A stretch of 64,000 bases of DNA from the NCBI RefSeq assembly GCF_030845175.1, contig NZ_CP132542.1, positions 248,001-312,000 of the forward strand. Reading direction: 5' to 3'. The stretch comes from Coralliovum pocilloporae. Its GTDB lineage: Bacteria > Pseudomonadota > Alphaproteobacteria > Rhizobiales > Cohaesibacteraceae. The first letter of the stretch is position 1. Every line of letters begins with the position of its first letter. Of the stretch, positions 50,701 to 61,853 are shown one piece after another. A model generated the notes under the pieces. It had not been told where the DNA came from. It did not search any database and saw only the letters and a program-made list of their open reading frames with translations. The translations under genes and the position numbers were made by a program.

Positions 50701-51940
50701 GGATATCCCAGACTTCCGGCTTTTCCTTCTCAACAAGCTTTTTCGCCTGTTTGACCGTCGAGGAATAACCCTTGGCATCAAGACGCGCATAGATGAACGG
50801 CTTGAACAGTTCCAGAGCCATCTTCTTCGGCAGACCGCACTGATGCAGTTTCAGTTCCGGACCAACCACGATGACGGAACGGCCGGAATAGTCAACGCGC
50901 TTACCGAGAAGGTTCTGACGGAAACGGCCCTGCTTACCCTTCAGCATGTCACTGAGAGATTTCAGCGGACGCTTGTTGGCACCGGTGATGACACGGCCAC
51001 GACGACCATTGTCGAACAGCGCGTCAACGGATTCCTGAAGCATACGCTTCTCGTTCCGGATGATGATGTCTGGCGCACGCAGCTCAATCAGGCGCTTGAG
51101 GCGGTTGTTACGGTTGATCACACGACGATAAAGGTCGTTCAGATCAGACGTCGCGAAACGGCCACCATCCAGCGGCACGAGCGGGCGCAGATCCGGTGGG
51201 ATAACCGGCACGACTTTCAGGATCATCCATTCCGGACGGTTGCCGGATTCGATGAACGCGTCGATGACTTTGAGACGCTTGGCCAGTTTCTTCGGCTTCA
51301 GCTCTGTGGTGGCTTCAGCGATCTCGACCTTGATCTGCTCGCGAATGCGAACAAGATCCATGCTGGCCAGGATTTCATAGATAGCCTCGGCACCGATCAT
51401 GGCAGTGAAGGAATCTTCGCCATACTCGTCCTGGGCACGGATGAAATCTTCCTCGGACAGAAGCTGATGCTCCTTCAGAGGTGTCAGGCCCGGCTCTGTG
51501 ACCACATAGTTCTCAAAATAGAGAACCCGCTCAAGATCCTTGAGCGTCATGTCGAGCAGAAGACCGATCCGGCTCGGCAGAGACTTCAGGAACCAGATAT
51601 GCGCAACCGGCGCTGCCAGTTCGATATGGCCCATACGCTCACGGCGCACACGGCTCAGTGTGACTTCCACGCCGCACTTCTCGCAGATGATGCCTTTATA
51701 CTTCATCCGCTTGTACTTGCCGCACAGACATTCATAGTCCTTGATCGGACCGAAGATCCGAGCACAGAAAAGGCCATCACGTTCCGGTTTGAATGTCCGG
51801 TAGTTGATGGTTTCCGGCTTCTTGATCTCGCCGTAAGACCAGGACAGAATCTTTTCCGGGCTGGCGATCGAGATCTTGATTTGATCAAAGACCTGCGCCG
51901 GCGCCTGCGGATTGAACAGATTCATGACCTCTTGGTTCAT
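47729..51940 (-). CDS. rpoC: RNA polymerase subunit beta'
   Basis: The 1403-residue subunit has the N-terminal zinc ribbon ([19 protein letters not shown]), the rudder and lid region, the catalytic loop [12 protein letters not shown], which holds the three Mg2+-binding aspartates, the trigger loop near residues about 920-960, and a second zinc site (CGSEGG...[13 protein letters not shown]). Length is normal for alphaproteobacteria. It follows rpoB after 88 bp. Confidence 0.99.
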   Translation of the reverse strand: MNQEVMNLFNPQAPAQVFDQIKISIASPEKILSWSYGEIKKPETINYRTFKPERDGLFCARIFGPIKDYECLCGKYKRMKYKGIICEKCGVEVTLSRVRRERMGHIELAAPVAHIWFLKSLPSRIGLLLDMTLKDLERVLYFENYVVTEPGLTPLKEHQLLSEEDFIRAQDEYGEDSFTAMIGAEAIYEILASMDLVRIREQIKVEIAEATTELKPKKLAKRLKVIDAFIESGNRPEWMILKVVPVIPPDLRPLVPLDGGRFATSDLNDLYRRVINRNNRLKRLIELRAPDIIIRNEKRMLQESVDALFDNGRRGRVITGANKRPLKSLSDMLKGKQGRFRQNLLGKRVDYSGRSVIVVGPELKLHQCGLPKKMALELFKPFIYARLDAKGYSSTVKQAKKLVEKEKPEVWDILDEVIREHPVLLNRAPTLHRLGIQAFEPTLIEGKAIQLHPLVCAAFNADFDGDQMAVHVPLSLEAQLEARVLMMSTNNILHPANGSPIIVPSQDIVLGLYYLSLMNDNEPGEGMAFSNMGELHHAIETGAITLHTKIQGRFRTIDENGEVVSGIHETTPGRMMIGELLPKHHEVPFDICNRLMTKKDISKMIDTVYRACGQKETVIFCDRIMQLGFTNACRAGISFGKDDMVIPDTKSGLVEETHELAKEYEQQYNDGLITQGEKYNKVVDAWAKCTDRVADEMMKRISSVQVNEENNRQKPINSIYMMSHSGARGSPAQMKQLAGMRGLMAKPSGEIIETPIISNFKEGLTVLEYFNSTHGARKGLADTALKTANSGYLTRRLVDVAQDSIVTEHDCGSEGGITVQAVVDSGQIVATLGQRILGRTTADDITSPATGEVIAPANTLLEEKHVDLIEAAGVQTVRIRSVLTCETKTGVCQMCYGRDLARGTIVNFGEAVGVIAAQSIGEPGTQLTMRTFHIGGTAQVVDSSFVESNFEGTIQTRNRNVVRDSDGKLMVMGRNMVVAIVDSEGNEQAAHRLAYGSRLFVDEGDEIKRGQRIAEWDPYTRPILTEVSGIVEFEDLVDGVSMSESADEATGISKRSVIDWRASPRGANLKPGMLIKDSDDKPMKLSRGGDARYQLSVDAILSVEPGSQVHAGDVLARIPMESAKTKDITGGLPRVAELFEARRPKDHALIAEMTGTIRFGRDYKNKRRIIIEPDDETMEPVEYLIPKGKHFHFQEGDWIEKGDYLLDGNPAPHDILAIKGVEALAAYLVNEIQDVYRLQGVTINDKHIEVIVRQMLQKVEVSDPGDSDFLPGEQIDRLELDAVNERLKDEARTEAKASPVLLGITKASLQTRSFISAASFQETTRVLTEAAVNGKSDTLEGLKENVIVGRLIPAGTGGTISRIQNIASHRDDLILEAEKEETPLDAAEALFDASGSQPEAPAE

Positions 51941-52028
51941 CGGCTCTCTCCTTTAGGTCAGCGGGTCCGCAAGCCGGCGGCCCGCCCTAGAGACATTTCT
52001 TTCAACAATGAAGGCGGGACGCCGCGGA

Positions 52029-55000
52029 TTATTCCGCAGCGTCCTGAGATTCTTCGGCCTCGTCTGCCGGATTGTACTGTGCGGAGTCCTTGAGTTCCAC
52101 ATTGAGACCAAGGGAACGCATTTCCTTGACCAGAACGTTGAAACTTTCCGGGATACCGGCTTCGAATGTGTCATCACCGCGAACAATGGCTTCATAAACC
52201 TTTGTACGACCGGCAACGTCATCCGATTTCACAGTCAGCATTTCCTGCAAGGTATAGGCGGCACCATAAGCTTCCAGAGCCCAGACCTCCATCTCACCGA
52301 AACGCTGTCCACCGAACTGAGCCTTACCACCAAGCGGCTGCTGGGTCACAAGGCTGTACGGGCCGATGGAACGGGCATGGATCTTGTCATCAACCAGGTG
52401 ATGCAGCTTGAGCATATAGATATAGCCCATGGTCACCTTACGGTCGAATGGCTCACCTGTCCGGCCATCATAGAGCGTGGACTGACCGGATCCATCGAGA
52501 CCGGCAAGTTCCAGCATGTCAACCACATCCGGCTCGCGGGCACCGTCAAAGACTGGCGTCGCGATGGAGACACCCTTGCGCAGGTGTTTGCCAAGCTCGA
52601 TGACAGAGTCATCATCAAACGAGCTGACTTTCTCGTTCTTGAACGATCCGCTGTAGATATCGTCCAGAACACCACGCAACGGAGCAATGTCGCCCTGCTT
52701 CTTGTAGACATCAAGCATCTCGCCAACCTTGCGGCCCATACCGGCACAAGCCCAGCCCAGATGCGTTTCCAGAATCTGACCCACGTTCATACGGCTTGGA
52801 ACGCCGAGCGGGTTGAGAACGATATCCGCATGGGTACCGTCTTCCAGATAAGGCATGTCTTCAATCGGCAGAATGCGGGAAACCACACCCTTGTTGCCGT
52901 GACGGCCAGCCATTTTATCGCCCGGCTGCAGCTTGCGCTTGATGGCGATAAAGACCTTGACCATCTTCATCACGCCCGGGGGCAGCTCATCACCGCGCTG
53001 GACTTTGTCGACCTTATCGATGAAACGCTGTTCGAGACGCTTGCGGCTCTCATCATACTGAGCCCGCAGCGCTTCCAGCTCGCCCATCAGGGTTTCATCA
53101 TCAAAGGCAAACTGCCACCACTGACTGCGCGGGAAGTCCGACAGAACCTCATGGGACAGTTTCGTGTCCGCCTTGAAGCCTTTCGGGCCGCCGATCGCTG
53201 TGTTTTCAATCAGCATCTCTGCCAGACGACCATAGATGTTACGGTCCAGAATGGCCTGCTCATCGTCACGGTCTTTTGCGAGACGTTCGATCTCTTCACG
53301 CTCGATTGCCATAGCGCGTTCGTCTTTGTCGATGCCGTGGCGGTTGAATACGCGCACTTCAACGACCGTACCGAACGTGCCCGGAGGCATCCGCAGGGAC
53401 GTGTCACGAACGTCAGAAGCTTTCTCACCGAAGATGGCCCGGAGGAGTTTTTCTTCCGGTGTCATCGGGCTTTCACCCTTCGGTGTGATCTTGCCGACGA
53501 GAATATCGCCTGGCTTCACTTCCGCACCGATATAGGTAATGCCGGCCTCATCGAGATTCTTCAGCGCTTCCTCGGAAACGTTCGGAATATCGCGAGTGAT
53601 TTCTTCCGGTCCAAGCTTGGTGTCACGCGCCATCACTTCGAATTCCTCGATGTGAATGGAGGTGAACACGTCATCGCGCACGATACGCTCTGACAGCAGG
53701 ATGGAATCCTCGAAGTTGTAACCGTTCCAAGGCATAAACGCGACAAGCACGTTCCGGCCAAGAGCCAGATCACCAAGATCCGTTGACGGGCCATCGGCGA
53801 TGATCTCACCAGCCTGCACCCGGTCACCAACAGTCACCAGCGGACGCTGGTTGATGCAGGTTGACTGGTTGGAGCGCTGGAATTTCATCAGACGATAGAT
53901 ATCAACGCCGGACTTGGACGGGTCACGCTCTTCTGTTGCTCGGATAACAATACGGGTCGCATCCACCTGGTCCACAACACCGGTCCGGCGTGCGGCAATG
54001 GCGGCTCCGGAATCGCGTGCAACAACCGGCTCCATGCCTGTACCGACAAACGGTGCCTCGGCGCGAACCAGCGGCACAGCCTGACGCTGCATGTTGGAGC
54101 CCATCAGTGCGCGGTTGGCGTCATCGTTCTCGAGGAACGGGATGAGCGACGCGGCAACAGATACGAGCTGTTTCGGAGAAACGTCCATCAGGTCAGCACG
54201 ATCACGCGGAACCATCATCACATCGCCAGCATGGCGCACAACGATCAGTTCTTCTGTGAAGAGGCCGTCATCATCAACGGAAGCGTTCGCCTGGGCAACG
54301 TAGTACTTCGCCTCTTCCATTGCGGAGAGATAGACGATTTCATCCGTTACCTTGCCATCTTTGACGCGCATATACGGGCTTTCGATGAAGCCGTATTTGT
54401 TGACGCGGGCGAAGGTGGCCAGCGAGTTGATGAGGCCGATGTTCGGGCCTTCCGGGGTCTCAATCGGGCAGATACGACCGTAATGGGTCGGATGCACGTC
54501 GCGAACCTCAAAGCCCGCACGTTCGCGGGTCAGACCACCCGGACCAAGCGCAGACAGACGACGCTTGTGGGTAATCTCGGACAGCGGGTTTGTCTGGTCC
54601 ATGAACTGGGACAGCTGGGAAGATCCGAAGAATTCACGGACCGCAGCAGCAGCCGGTTTCGCATTGATCAGATCCTGCGGCATAACCGTGTCGATCTCGA
54701 CGGAAGACATCCGCTCCTTGATCGCACGTTCCATACGCAGAAGACCGATGCGGTACTGGTTTTCCATCAGCTCGCCAACAGACCGGACACGACGGTTGCC
54801 GAGGTTATCGATGTCATCGATCTCACCCTTGCCGTCACGCAGCTCAAGCAGGGTGGAAATAACGCCCAGAATATCATCACGACGCAGAACGCGAACCGTA
54901 TCGTCACACTGAAGGTCAAGACGCATGTTCATCTTCACGCGACCAACAGCAGACAGGTCATAGCGTTCGGAATCAAAGAACAACGACTGGAACATCGCTT

Positions 55001-56168
55001 CTGCGGTCTCGATGGTCGGCGGTTCACCAGGACGCATGACACGGTAGATGTCGAACAGAGCCGATTCACGGCTGTCATTCTTGTCGACAGACAGCGTGTT
55101 GCGGATATAGGCACCCACATTCACATGGTCGATATCCAGCGTTGCGATCTCGTCAAAGCCAGCATCCATCAGAATGCCGAGATTCTTCTCAACAATCTCT
55201 TCACCGGCTTCCGCATAGATCTCGCCGGTCTCGACGTTGACCATGTCTTCAGCCAGGTAACGGCCATAGAGGTCTTCGGAACGGACCTGCAGAGACTGGG
55301 TCCCATTGTCAGCCAGCTGACGGATCAGGCGTGCGGTAATTTTCTTGCCGGCTTCAACAATCACTTCACCGGAATCGGCGTCGATCAGGTCGGTGAGCGG
55401 CTTGCTGCCACGCAGGCTCTGCGGATCAAACGGAACGCGCCAGCCTTCAGCAGCCTTGCTGTAGACAACCTGGTTGTAGAAGGTCGTCAGGATCTCTTCG
55501 GAATCAAGGCCGAGAGCAAACAGCAGAGACGTTACCGGGATTTTGCGGCGACGGTCGATACGGGCATAGACAATGTCTTTCGCGTCAAACTCAATATCCA
55601 GCCAGGAGCCGCGATATGGAATGATGCGAGCAGCAAACAGAAGCTTGCCAGAGGAATGGCTCTTGCCCTTGTCATGGTCAAAGAACACGCCTGGAGAGCG
55701 GTGCATCTGAGAGACGATCACACGCTCGGTACCGTTGACGATAAAGGTACCGTGACCCGTCATGAAAGGCATATCGCCCATATAGACATCCTGTTCCTTG
55801 ATGTCTTTGACGGATTTTGCTCCGGTGTCCTCATCGATATCAAACACGATCAGACGCAGGGTCACCTTCAGCGGCGCTGCGTAAGTCATGCCGCGCTGAC
55901 GGCACTCCTCGGTGTCATACTTTGGCTGTTCGAACTCGTACTTGACGAATTCGAGCAGGGATGCACCCTGAAAATCAGAAATCGGAAATACAGAATTAAA
56001 GACAGCCTGAAGGCCATCTTCAATCCGACCACCCTTCGGTTCATCAACCTGAAGGAACTGATCATATGATGCCTTCTGAACCTCAATGAGGTTCGGCATC
56101 TCAGCAACTTCCTTGATGTGACCGAAGAATTTACGGATTCTTCTGCGACCGGAAAACGTGTTGGCCAT
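52029..56168 (-). CDS. rpoB: RNA polymerase subunit beta
   Basis: The 1379-residue subunit has the rifampicin region [19 protein letters not shown] with [13 protein letters not shown], and the usual Asp, His and Ser are intact, so it should be rifampicin-sensitive. The C-terminal [21 protein letters not shown] clamp segment is also present. It follows rplL after 158 bp that include a hairpin, and precedes rpoC. Confidence 0.99.
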   Translation of the reverse strand: MANTFSGRRRIRKFFGHIKEVAEMPNLIEVQKASYDQFLQVDEPKGGRIEDGLQAVFNSVFPISDFQGASLLEFVKYEFEQPKYDTEECRQRGMTYAAPLKVTLRLIVFDIDEDTGAKSVKDIKEQDVYMGDMPFMTGHGTFIVNGTERVIVSQMHRSPGVFFDHDKGKSHSSGKLLFAARIIPYRGSWLDIEFDAKDIVYARIDRRRKIPVTSLLFALGLDSEEILTTFYNQVVYSKAAEGWRVPFDPQSLRGSKPLTDLIDADSGEVIVEAGKKITARLIRQLADNGTQSLQVRSEDLYGRYLAEDMVNVETGEIYAEAGEEIVEKNLGILMDAGFDEIATLDIDHVNVGAYIRNTLSVDKNDSRESALFDIYRVMRPGEPPTIETAEAMFQSLFFDSERYDLSAVGRVKMNMRLDLQCDDTVRVLRRDDILGVISTLLELRDGKGEIDDIDNLGNRRVRSVGELMENQYRIGLLRMERAIKERMSSVEIDTVMPQDLINAKPAAAAVREFFGSSQLSQFMDQTNPLSEITHKRRLSALGPGGLTRERAGFEVRDVHPTHYGRICPIETPEGPNIGLINSLATFARVNKYGFIESPYMRVKDGKVTDEIVYLSAMEEAKYYVAQANASVDDDGLFTEELIVVRHAGDVMMVPRDRADLMDVSPKQLVSVAASLIPFLENDDANRALMGSNMQRQAVPLVRAEAPFVGTGMEPVVARDSGAAIAARRTGVVDQVDATRIVIRATEERDPSKSGVDIYRLMKFQRSNQSTCINQRPLVTVGDRVQAGEIIADGPSTDLGDLALGRNVLVAFMPWNGYNFEDSILLSERIVRDDVFTSIHIEEFEVMARDTKLGPEEITRDIPNVSEEALKNLDEAGITYIGAEVKPGDILVGKITPKGESPMTPEEKLLRAIFGEKASDVRDTSLRMPPGTFGTVVEVRVFNRHGIDKDERAMAIEREEIERLAKDRDDEQAILDRNIYGRLAEMLIENTAIGGPKGFKADTKLSHEVLSDFPRSQWWQFAFDDETLMGELEALRAQYDESRKRLEQRFIDKVDKVQRGDELPPGVMKMVKVFIAIKRKLQPGDKMAGRHGNKGVVSRILPIEDMPYLEDGTHADIVLNPLGVPSRMNVGQILETHLGWACAGMGRKVGEMLDVYKKQGDIAPLRGVLDDIYSGSFKNEKVSSFDDDSVIELGKHLRKGVSIATPVFDGAREPDVVDMLELAGLDGSGQSTLYDGRTGEPFDRKVTMGYIYMLKLHHLVDDKIHARSIGPYSLVTQQPLGGKAQFGGQRFGEMEVWALEAYGAAYTLQEMLTVKSDDVAGRTKVYEAIVRGDDTFEAGIPESFNVLVKEMRSLGLNVELKDSAQYNPADEAEESQDAAE

Positions 56169-56275
56169 ATTCGTTCCTCGTATCGCTCCTGAGACGACAG
56201 TCCGGAGTGCCGGTTAGCGGCAATCGGGATTATCGTCCTGAGCCCCCAGTGATCGCGCCTGCTGAGACGCGGAAA

Positions 56276-56298
56276 TCCGGGCCTTGGAAAGGCCCGGA
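56276..56298 (-). terminator. Attenuator-like hairpin between rplL and rpoB
   Basis: A perfect 10-bp stem TCCGGGCCTT/AAGGCCCGGA with a 3-nt loop is followed by only a short T tract on the - strand. This place often holds a partial terminator that sets the ratio of L7/L12 to polymerase. Confidence 0.7.
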
Positions 56299-56326
56299 CA
56301 GCAATTCTGCAAATGCAGCGTCAAAC

Positions 56327-56704
56327 TTACTTGAGTTCGACGGTTGCACCAGCTTCTTCGAGCTTTTTCTTGAGCTCTTCGGCTTCTTCCTTGGAAGCGC
56401 CTTCTTTAACTGCTTTCGGAGCGCTTTCAACCAGCTCTTTAGCTTCTTTCAGGCCGAGACCTGTGATGCCGCGAACTTCTTTAATGACGTTGATTTTCTT
56501 GTCGCCGGCAGAAGCCAGGACAACGTCAAATTCGGTTTTCTCTTCAGCAGCTTCGCCACCAGCAGCAGCACCGCCAGCAGCAGCAACTGCGACAGGAGCA
56601 GCAGCAGAGACGCCCCATTTTTCTTCAAGCATCTTGGACAGCTCAGCGGCTTCCATGACGGTAAGGGAAGAAAGATCTTCAACAATCTTTTCAAGATCAG
56701 CCAT
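56327..56704 (-). CDS. rplL: 50S ribosomal protein L7/L12
   Basis: The 125-residue stalk protein has an N-terminal dimerisation helix pair ([22 protein letters not shown]), an Ala-rich hinge (about 34-53), and a C-terminal factor-binding domain with [20 protein letters not shown]. It is 45 bp after rplJ. Confidence 0.98.
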   Translation of the reverse strand: MADLEKIVEDLSSLTVMEAAELSKMLEEKWGVSAAAPVAVAAAGGAAAGGEAAEEKTEFDVVLASAGDKKINVIKEVRGITGLGLKEAKELVESAPKAVKEGASKEEAEELKKKLEEAGATVELK

Positions 56705-56749
56705 TGTTCAATTCCTATCAGTTCGAACCTGTTGTGATGGTTAACGGCC

Positions 56750-57268
56750 TCACGCCGCTTCGTCCTTCTTGGCATATGCTCCGATAACCCGTGCGACCTG
56801 ACCGGCCGGGGCCTGAAGAACACCAGCGATACGGGTTGCAGGCGTATTGATCATGCCCACAATCTTCGCGCGGAGTTCATCCAGTGACGGCATCGAGGCC
56901 AGAGCCTTGACACCTTCGGAGTCGAGATTGGTCGCGCCGAGCGCGCCACCGAGAATCACAAGCTTCTCGTTTTTCTTGGCGAATTCGACGGCAACCTTCG
57001 GTGCTGTTACCGGATCATCGGAATAAGCGATGACGGTCGGGCCCTGAAACAGGTCCGCAATATGCTCAGCATCCGTGCCTTGAAGAGCAAGCTTAACGAG
57101 ACGGTTCTTGGCGACTTTCAGGTTACCGCCGGCTTCCTTCATCTGCGCACGCAGCGAAGTCATGTCCGCAACGGTGAGACCTGCATAGTGGGCCACGACA
57201 ACAACACTTGCACCCGAAAGTGCTTCGTTGAATGACGTGACGAATTCGCGTTTTTCCGCTCTTTCCAC
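56750..57268 (-). CDS. rplJ: 50S ribosomal protein L10
   Basis: The 172-residue stalk base protein binds L7/L12 dimers and 23S rRNA. A GTG at 57268 gives the family start (V/M)[16 protein letters not shown] and has GGAG 7 bp upstream; an extension to 57298 is not conserved. In many bacteria L10 with L12 represses translation by binding the leader upstream, and a structured leader is present here. Confidence 0.97.
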   Translation of the reverse strand: MERAEKREFVTSFNEALSGASVVVVAHYAGLTVADMTSLRAQMKEAGGNLKVAKNRLVKLALQGTDAEHIADLFQGPTVIAYSDDPVTAPKVAVEFAKKNEKLVILGGALGATNLDSEGVKALASMPSLDELRAKIVGMINTPATRIAGVLQAPAGQVARVIGAYAKKDEAA

Positions 57269-57339
57269 TGCCTCTCTCCAACGGGTGCAATCGATCAAAA
57301 TCGATTGCGGTTACCAATACCGCCCTCTTTTCGGAGATG

Positions 57340-57371
57340 AAAAGGGGACGATGCTCGAATCCTGTCCCCTT
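57340..57371 (-). promoter_or_regulatory. rplJ leader hairpin (candidate L10 leader/attenuator)
   Basis: The stem GGGGAC/GTCCCC with a 14-nt loop is followed on the - strand by TTTTCATC, about 70 bp before the rplJ start. It lies in the 299-bp rplA-rplJ gap, the usual place of the L10 leader. The full kink-turn structure was not derived. Confidence 0.5.
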
Positions 57372-57530
57372 ACCCTCCATTAAGGCTGGCAAGGTCTGAG
57401 GTCCGAACCGATACCGGGCATTCGCCTCAAATACGGTTCTTCACCACGTCTATGCAGGACGATTAAGCCTTTCGGGCACCTGCAGTCTCGGACAGGGGTG
57501 CTGATTCCCGACAAGCAGGAATCAGCGAAA

Positions 57531-57552
57531 CCGCCCGGCAACAACCGGGCGG
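57531..57552 (-). terminator. Terminator after rplA
   Basis: The stem CCGCCCGG/CCGGGCGG with a 6-nt loop is followed by TTTCG on the - strand, 16 bp after the rplA stop. A second inverted pair CTGATTCC/GGAATCAG lies further on at 57501-57525. Confidence 0.75.
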
Positions 57553-57567
57553 AATTGCGCTTATAGC

Positions 57568-58269
57568 CTAACTGTTAGCAACAGTCGATGGCTCAATTTT
57601 AACACCTGGGCCCATTGTCGAGGACACGGCCACACGGCGTACATATGTGCCTTTCGCACCAGACGGCTTGGCCTTCTGGACTGCATCGGCAAAAGCCTTG
57701 ATGTTTTCCACCAGAGCTTCAGCACTGAACGATGCTTTGCCAACACCAGCGTGAATGATTCCGGCCTTCTCGACACGGAACTCAACAGCACCACCCTTGG
57801 CAGATTTAACAGCCTCGGTGACGTCAACGGTAACAGTGCCGACTTTCGGGTTCGGCATCATGCCACGCGGGCCGAGCACCTTACCAAGACGACCAACCAG
57901 CGGCATCATGTCTGGCGTCGCGATGCAGCGGTCAAAATCGATTGTGCCGCCCTGGATGGTTTCCATCAGGTCTTCTGCACCAACGATATCCGCACCGGCA
58001 GCTTTCGCTTCTTCAGCTTTATCGCCACGAGCGAAAACAGCAACACGAACACTCCGACCGGAGCCATTCGGCAGCTGGCACACGCCACGAACCATCTGGT
58101 CAGCGTGACGCGGGTCAACGCCGAGGTTCATCGCAACTTCGACGGTCTCGTCGAATTTTGCAGAGGCACGCTCTTTGATCAGAGCCACAGCTTCATCGAT
58201 GGAATAAAGCTTGGCGCGGTCGATACCCTCGCGGGACGCGGCAATGCGTTTTGCAACTTTGTTCGCCAT
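57568..58269 (-). CDS. rplA: 50S ribosomal protein L1
   Basis: The 233-residue L1 forms the E-site stalk and is in many bacteria the repressor of the rplKA mRNA. It shows the signature [18 protein letters not shown] and [13 protein letters not shown]. The ATG at 58269 (MANKVAKR) with GTAAGG upstream is used; the frame up to 58284 overlaps rplK and is not conserved. It lies four bases after rplK. Confidence 0.98.
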   Translation of the reverse strand: MANKVAKRIAASREGIDRAKLYSIDEAVALIKERASAKFDETVEVAMNLGVDPRHADQMVRGVCQLPNGSGRSVRVAVFARGDKAEEAKAAGADIVGAEDLMETIQGGTIDFDRCIATPDMMPLVGRLGKVLGPRGMMPNPKVGTVTVDVTEAVKSAKGGAVEFRVEKAGIIHAGVGKASFSAEALVENIKAFADAVQKAKPSGAKGTYVRRVAVSSTMGPGVKIEPSTVANS

Positions 58270-58273
58270 AACC

Positions 58274-58702
58274 TTACTCCACAACCTCGAGACCCATGGA
58301 CCGCGCAGAGCCTTCGATCATCAGCATTGCTGCTTCAATCGTGTCTGCGTTCAGATCCTTCATCTTCTTCTCGGCGATGTCACGAACCTGGTCTTTTGTC
58401 ACTTTACCAGCAACATCACGACCCGGAGCCTTGGACCCACCCTTCAGACCAGCGGCCTGCTTGAGGAAATAGGATGCCGGAGGTGTTTTCAGCTCAAACG
58501 TGAAAGACTTGTCCTGATAGATGGTGATCAGGGTCGGAATCGGAGAGCCCTTCTCCATTTCCTGGGTCTGTGCGTTAAAAGCCTTACAGAATTCCATGAT
58601 ATTCAGGCCACGCTGACCGAGAGCCGGACCAATCGGCGGCGACGGATTAGCAGCACCTGCCGGTACCTGAAGTTTCAGAGTACCTGTAACTTTCTTAGCC
58701 AT
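58274..58702 (-). CDS. rplK: 50S ribosomal protein L11
   Basis: The 142-residue L11 of the GTPase-associated centre starts [34 protein letters not shown]; the proline-rich hinge and the C-terminal RNA-binding domain ([17 protein letters not shown]) are intact. It lies after a terminator that separates it from nusG. Confidence 0.98.
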   Translation of the reverse strand: MAKKVTGTLKLQVPAGAANPSPPIGPALGQRGLNIMEFCKAFNAQTQEMEKGSPIPTLITIYQDKSFTFELKTPPASYFLKQAAGLKGGSKAPGRDVAGKVTKDQVRDIAEKKMKDLNADTIEAAMLMIEGSARSMGLEVVE

Positions 58703-58720
58703 TGTTCATTCCTTAACAAA

Positions 58721-58736
58721 GCCCGCTCAAGCGGGC
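58721..58736 (-). terminator. Terminator between nusG and rplK
   Basis: The stem GCCCGC/GCGGGC with a 4-nt loop is followed on the - strand by TTTGTTAAGG. It lies in the 98-bp gap and may be a partial terminator. Confidence 0.7.
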
Positions 58737-58800
58737 ACATGTCAGTTTGTGGTGCGACTGGCAGCTCCTGGCGAGAACTACCCCTCTCCCACAGGTTTAA

Positions 58801-59331
58801 TCAGAGTTTTTCAACCTGACCGTATTCAAGCTCGACCGGCGTCGCGCGACCAAAGATGGACACAGCGACCTTCAGGCGAGCCCGCTCCTCGTCGACTTCC
58901 TCGACAAGACCATTGAACGATGCAAACGGGCCGTCTGATACGCGAACCTGCTCGCCCACATCGAAACTGATTGACGGCTTCGGACGCTCGACGCCTTCCT
59001 GAACCTGGTGCAGGATCCGCTGCGCTTCCGCTTCGGAAATCGGCATCGGCTTCAGGTCTGCGCCAAGAAAGCCGGTCACTTTCGGGGTGTTCTTAATCAG
59101 ATGAAAGGCCTCATCGGTCATTTCCATCTTCACCAGAACGTAGCCCGGGAAGAACTTGCGCTCTGCGTCAACCTTACGGCCGCGGCGCACTTCAACCACC
59201 TTTTCAGTCGGGACGAGCACAGCTTCAAACAGGTGCTCAAGCCCCGTTGCTGCAGCCTTCTCCTTGATGGCTTCAGCAACCTTGTTTTCAAAATTCGAGT
59301 ATGCGTGGACGATATACCAGCGCTGCGCCAT
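58801..59331 (-). CDS. nusG: Transcription termination/antitermination factor NusG
   Basis: The 176-residue factor has an NGN domain (RWYIVHAYSNFENKVAEAI, FFPGYVLVKMEM) that binds the polymerase clamp and a C-terminal KOW domain (VRVSDGPFASFNGLVEEVDEE) that binds S10 or Rho. It is the second gene of the secE-nusG unit, 14 bp after secE. Confidence 0.98.
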   Translation of the reverse strand: MAQRWYIVHAYSNFENKVAEAIKEKAAATGLEHLFEAVLVPTEKVVEVRRGRKVDAERKFFPGYVLVKMEMTDEAFHLIKNTPKVTGFLGADLKPMPISEAEAQRILHQVQEGVERPKPSISFDVGEQVRVSDGPFASFNGLVEEVDEERARLKVAVSIFGRATPVELEYGQVEKL

Positions 59332-59345
59332 AGTCTTGCCTCCGC

Positions 59346-59543
59346 TTAGCCAGCTACGCCAAGGAGCAGACCAATGCCCCAGCTCATGAGCTGATCAGCA
59401 GCAAGGAAGAACATTGCAGCCAGAAACACCATGACAAAGACCATCGCCGTCGTAATACCGGTCTCGCGCCGGGTTGGCCACGTTACCTTGCGGGTCTCGG
59501 AACGAACCTGCTGCAAAAATGTAAAAGGGTTGGTCTTCGCCAT
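59346..59543 (-). CDS. secE: Preprotein translocase subunit SecE
   Basis: The 65-residue short SecE has one membrane helix (TAMVFVMVFLAAMFFLAADQ) after the conserved cytosolic amphipathic segment FLQQVRSETRKVTWPTRRE. The ATG at 59543 has AGGCGG before it and gives the usual start MAKTNPF; an ATG at 59555 adds four residues without a ribosome-binding site. Confidence 0.95.
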   Translation of the reverse strand: MAKTNPFTFLQQVRSETRKVTWPTRRETGITTAMVFVMVFLAAMFFLAADQLMSWGIGLLLGVAG

Positions 59544-59646
59544 CCGCCTGCTCATGCACGTTGTGCGCGCGACCTGTTGCCCGCGCGCTATACCGGACTG
59601 CGTATGTAGAACGCTTTGTCCATGGACACAACAAAAAAATCCCGAA

Positions 59647-59722
59647 TGGCAGGGGCGGAGGGACTCGAACCCCCGGCCCTCGGTTTTGGAGACCGATGCT
59701 CTACCAGCTGAGCTACACCCCT
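59647..59722 (-). tRNA. tRNA-Trp (anticodon CCA)
   Basis: A 76-nt tRNA with encoded CCA. The acceptor is AGGGGTG/CGCCCCT, the D arm contains AGCTGGTAGAGC, the anticodon stem TCGGT/ACCGA carries the loop CTCCAAA (CCA), and the T arm has the loop TTCGAGT. It lies about 100 bp upstream of secE in the arrangement usual for proteobacteria. Confidence 0.98.
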
Positions 59723-59829
59723 ACACCTTTCAGGATGGAGCGGTCTTAGAAAAAAACGGCTAACACTTCAAGGGTGAATTTGCCGGACAGCGTGTTTTGT
59801 TCACATACCTTGTCAGGAAACAGACAAAA

Positions 59830-59853
59830 CAGGCGACGCAATTGCGCCGCCTG
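59830..59853 (-). terminator. Terminator after ggt
   Basis: The near-perfect palindrome CAGGCG-A-CGCAATTGCG-C-CGCCTG is followed on the - strand by TTTTGTCTG; it lies 26 bp after the ggt stop and separates it from tRNA-Trp. Confidence 0.85.
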
Positions 59854-59878
59854 CTGCAAAATCAACTCTGTTCGGTCT

Positions 59879-61654
59879 TCATTCACCCATCGCAATGCCT
59901 TCACGGCGCGGGTCAGCCGCACCAATCAGCTTACCGTCCCTGATGAGAATCGCGTGGAGACCGGAATTCAGGTCGCGGACCTCAACATTGTGACCCTTTG
60001 TTTTCAGGTCATCGGCGAACAATTCAGCTGATGTGCCCTGCTCCAGATCCAGCGTCTTGCCGTTACGATGGAGGAAATGCCCCGTCTCCATGGCATCCTG
60101 CGGGTCCATATCCCAATCGAGAATGGCAATGATGGACTTGGCCACATAGTTGATGATTCGGCTGCCACCCGGAGAGCCGATCAGAAGGTAAGGTTCATCA
60201 TCCTTCATCACGATGGTCGGCGACATGGAGCTGCGAGGCCGTTTGCCGCCTTCAACCCGGTTGGCTACCAGGCGATCACCGGATTTGGGCTGGCGGTCAA
60301 AATCCGTCAGTTCATTGTTCAAGAGGAAACCGCGTACGAAAACCCGACTGCCGAAGAAGGTTTCAATGGTCGTCGTCATCGACAGCGCATTGCCGTAAGA
60401 ATCACGGATAACGATGTGGCTGGTCCCAGGACGGCCCAGATTGGCGCTCGGGGCGAAGTTGAACGCATGATCCTTCGGTGGCTCACCAGCCGTTCTCTTG
60501 TCACTGGCGTTGGCCTTATCAATCAATGCGGCCCGGGACTTCAGATAGCCTTTGTCGAGCAGTCCCTTCACGGGCACCGGCGCAAAATCCGAATCTGCCA
60601 TATAGAACCCGCGATCAGCATAGGCCAGCTTGGCAGCTTCTGAATAAAGATGGGCAAACTCCGACGTCCAGCCGATCGATTTCACATCAAAATTATTGAG
60701 GATACCCAGAATCTGGCCAACGGTGAGCCCGCCGGATGTTGGCGGCCCCATACCGCAGACATCATAGCCGCGATAATCCGCACAGACTGCCGGGCGAACC
60801 TTGACCTTGTAAGCCGCCAGGTCGTCCATGGTAATGTTGTTCTCAACAAAGGAAGTCTCATCCACCGCCTTGACGATATCCTCGGCAATCGGCCCGCTGT
60901 AAAATGCGTCTGCTCCCTCTTTGGCAAGGATACGCAACGTATCAGCAAAGGCCGGGTTTTTCAGATTGTGCCCGGTCTTGTGCGGCTTGCCTGCCTCGTC
61001 AAAGAAGTAGGCTTTGGCGGCTGGGAACACATCTAGAGGACGGTTGCGGTCGATCGTCGACTGAAGGCTGTTTGCAAGCCGTGGTGAAACCAAAAAACCG
61101 GACTCAGATGCTTCAATCGTTGACTGGAACAGGCTGTCCCACGCCAGTTTTCCGTATAGATTATGGCTGACTTCCATCAGGCGCAGAATACCCGGCACCC
61201 CGACGGCCTGACCACCTGATATGGCCTTGGCAAATGGAACCTTCTCGCCATTCTCATCCAGGAAACGCTCCGGCTTCGCCTTGGCAGGCGCAGTTTCGCG
61301 GGCATCAAACGTATTCAGGGTCTTGGACGAGGCATCCCAGTAGAGCATGAAGGCACCGCCTCCAATGCCGGATGATGTGGGCTCAACCAGGTTCAGCATC
61401 AGCTGGACGGCAATCATGGCATCTGCAGCCGTGCCACCTGCCTTCAACACATCATAGCCAGCCTTAACCGCCATTGGATGTGCGGCGGCCACCATGAAGT
61501 TGTCGGCCTGAACAGAGGTCTTGTCCTCCCAACCATAGCCCTGCTCCGGCTGTGGGTCTTGCGCTAATCCAGCCTGCACAGAGACTGCCAGCATGGAACC
61601 AGCGGCCAGCATAGCAGACAGGATTCTCGATCGGATGGTTTTTGCTTGAAGCAT
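59879..61654 (-). CDS. ggt: Gamma-glutamyltransferase (periplasmic)
   Basis: The 591-residue enzyme hydrolyses or transfers the gamma-glutamyl group of glutathione. A Sec signal peptide (about 1-32, ending near GLAQ) is followed by the large-subunit region (EPTSSGIGGGAFMLYWD) and the autocleavage site where Thr411 in GTSH becomes the N-terminal nucleophile of the small subunit. The oxyanion motif LIGSPGGSRI is present. The ATG at 61654 has GGGGAG 6 bp in front; the frame extends to 61675 without a ribosome-binding site. The gene lies between the second tuf and tRNA-Trp and has its own terminator. Glutathione scavenging is the likely role. Confidence 0.95.
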   Translation of the reverse strand: MLQAKTIRSRILSAMLAAGSMLAVSVQAGLAQDPQPEQGYGWEDKTSVQADNFMVAAAHPMAVKAGYDVLKAGGTAADAMIAVQLMLNLVEPTSSGIGGGAFMLYWDASSKTLNTFDARETAPAKAKPERFLDENGEKVPFAKAISGGQAVGVPGILRLMEVSHNLYGKLAWDSLFQSTIEASESGFLVSPRLANSLQSTIDRNRPLDVFPAAKAYFFDEAGKPHKTGHNLKNPAFADTLRILAKEGADAFYSGPIAEDIVKAVDETSFVENNITMDDLAAYKVKVRPAVCADYRGYDVCGMGPPTSGGLTVGQILGILNNFDVKSIGWTSEFAHLYSEAAKLAYADRGFYMADSDFAPVPVKGLLDKGYLKSRAALIDKANASDKRTAGEPPKDHAFNFAPSANLGRPGTSHIVIRDSYGNALSMTTTIETFFGSRVFVRGFLLNNELTDFDRQPKSGDRLVANRVEGGKRPRSSMSPTIVMKDDEPYLLIGSPGGSRIINYVAKSIIAILDWDMDPQDAMETGHFLHRNGKTLDLEQGTSAELFADDLKTKGHNVEVRDLNSGLHAILIRDGKLIGAADPRREGIAMGE

Positions 61655-61774
61655 TTCACTCTCCCCAACAAGCACTTCAAAAAATGAATTTCACACTCAA
61701 TAAGGGAGAGCGTAAGGCAGAGAGGTACCACCTGCAAGATGTAAGTCCAATTCTGCAGACAGTGGCACAAACAA

Positions 61775-61799
61775 AAGGCCCCGCACATGGCGGGGCCTT
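61775..61799 (-). terminator. Terminator of tuf copy 2
   Basis: A 10-bp stem AAGGCCCCGC/GCGGGGCCTT with a 5-nt loop is followed on the - strand by TTGTTTGTG. It is unique to this copy, outside the repeat. Confidence 0.85.
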
Positions 61800-61815
61800 A
61801 AGATCACGAAGAACC

Positions 61816-61838
61816 GGGATGCATTGTTATTGCATCCC
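61816..61838 (-). terminator. Hairpin after tuf copy 2 (inside the repeat)
   Basis: The same GGGATGCA/TGCATCCC hairpin as after copy 1. Here a second, stronger terminator follows at 61775-61799. Confidence 0.55.
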
Positions 61839-61853
61839 GTCTTGATGCGTTTG

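Noticed and set aside
50528..56069. Long + strand ORFs (50528-52093, 52008-53693, 54231-56069) opposite rpoC and rpoB
   Set aside because: They are antisense shadows of highly conserved genes whose codon use keeps the opposite frame open; no ribosome-binding sites or recognisable domains.
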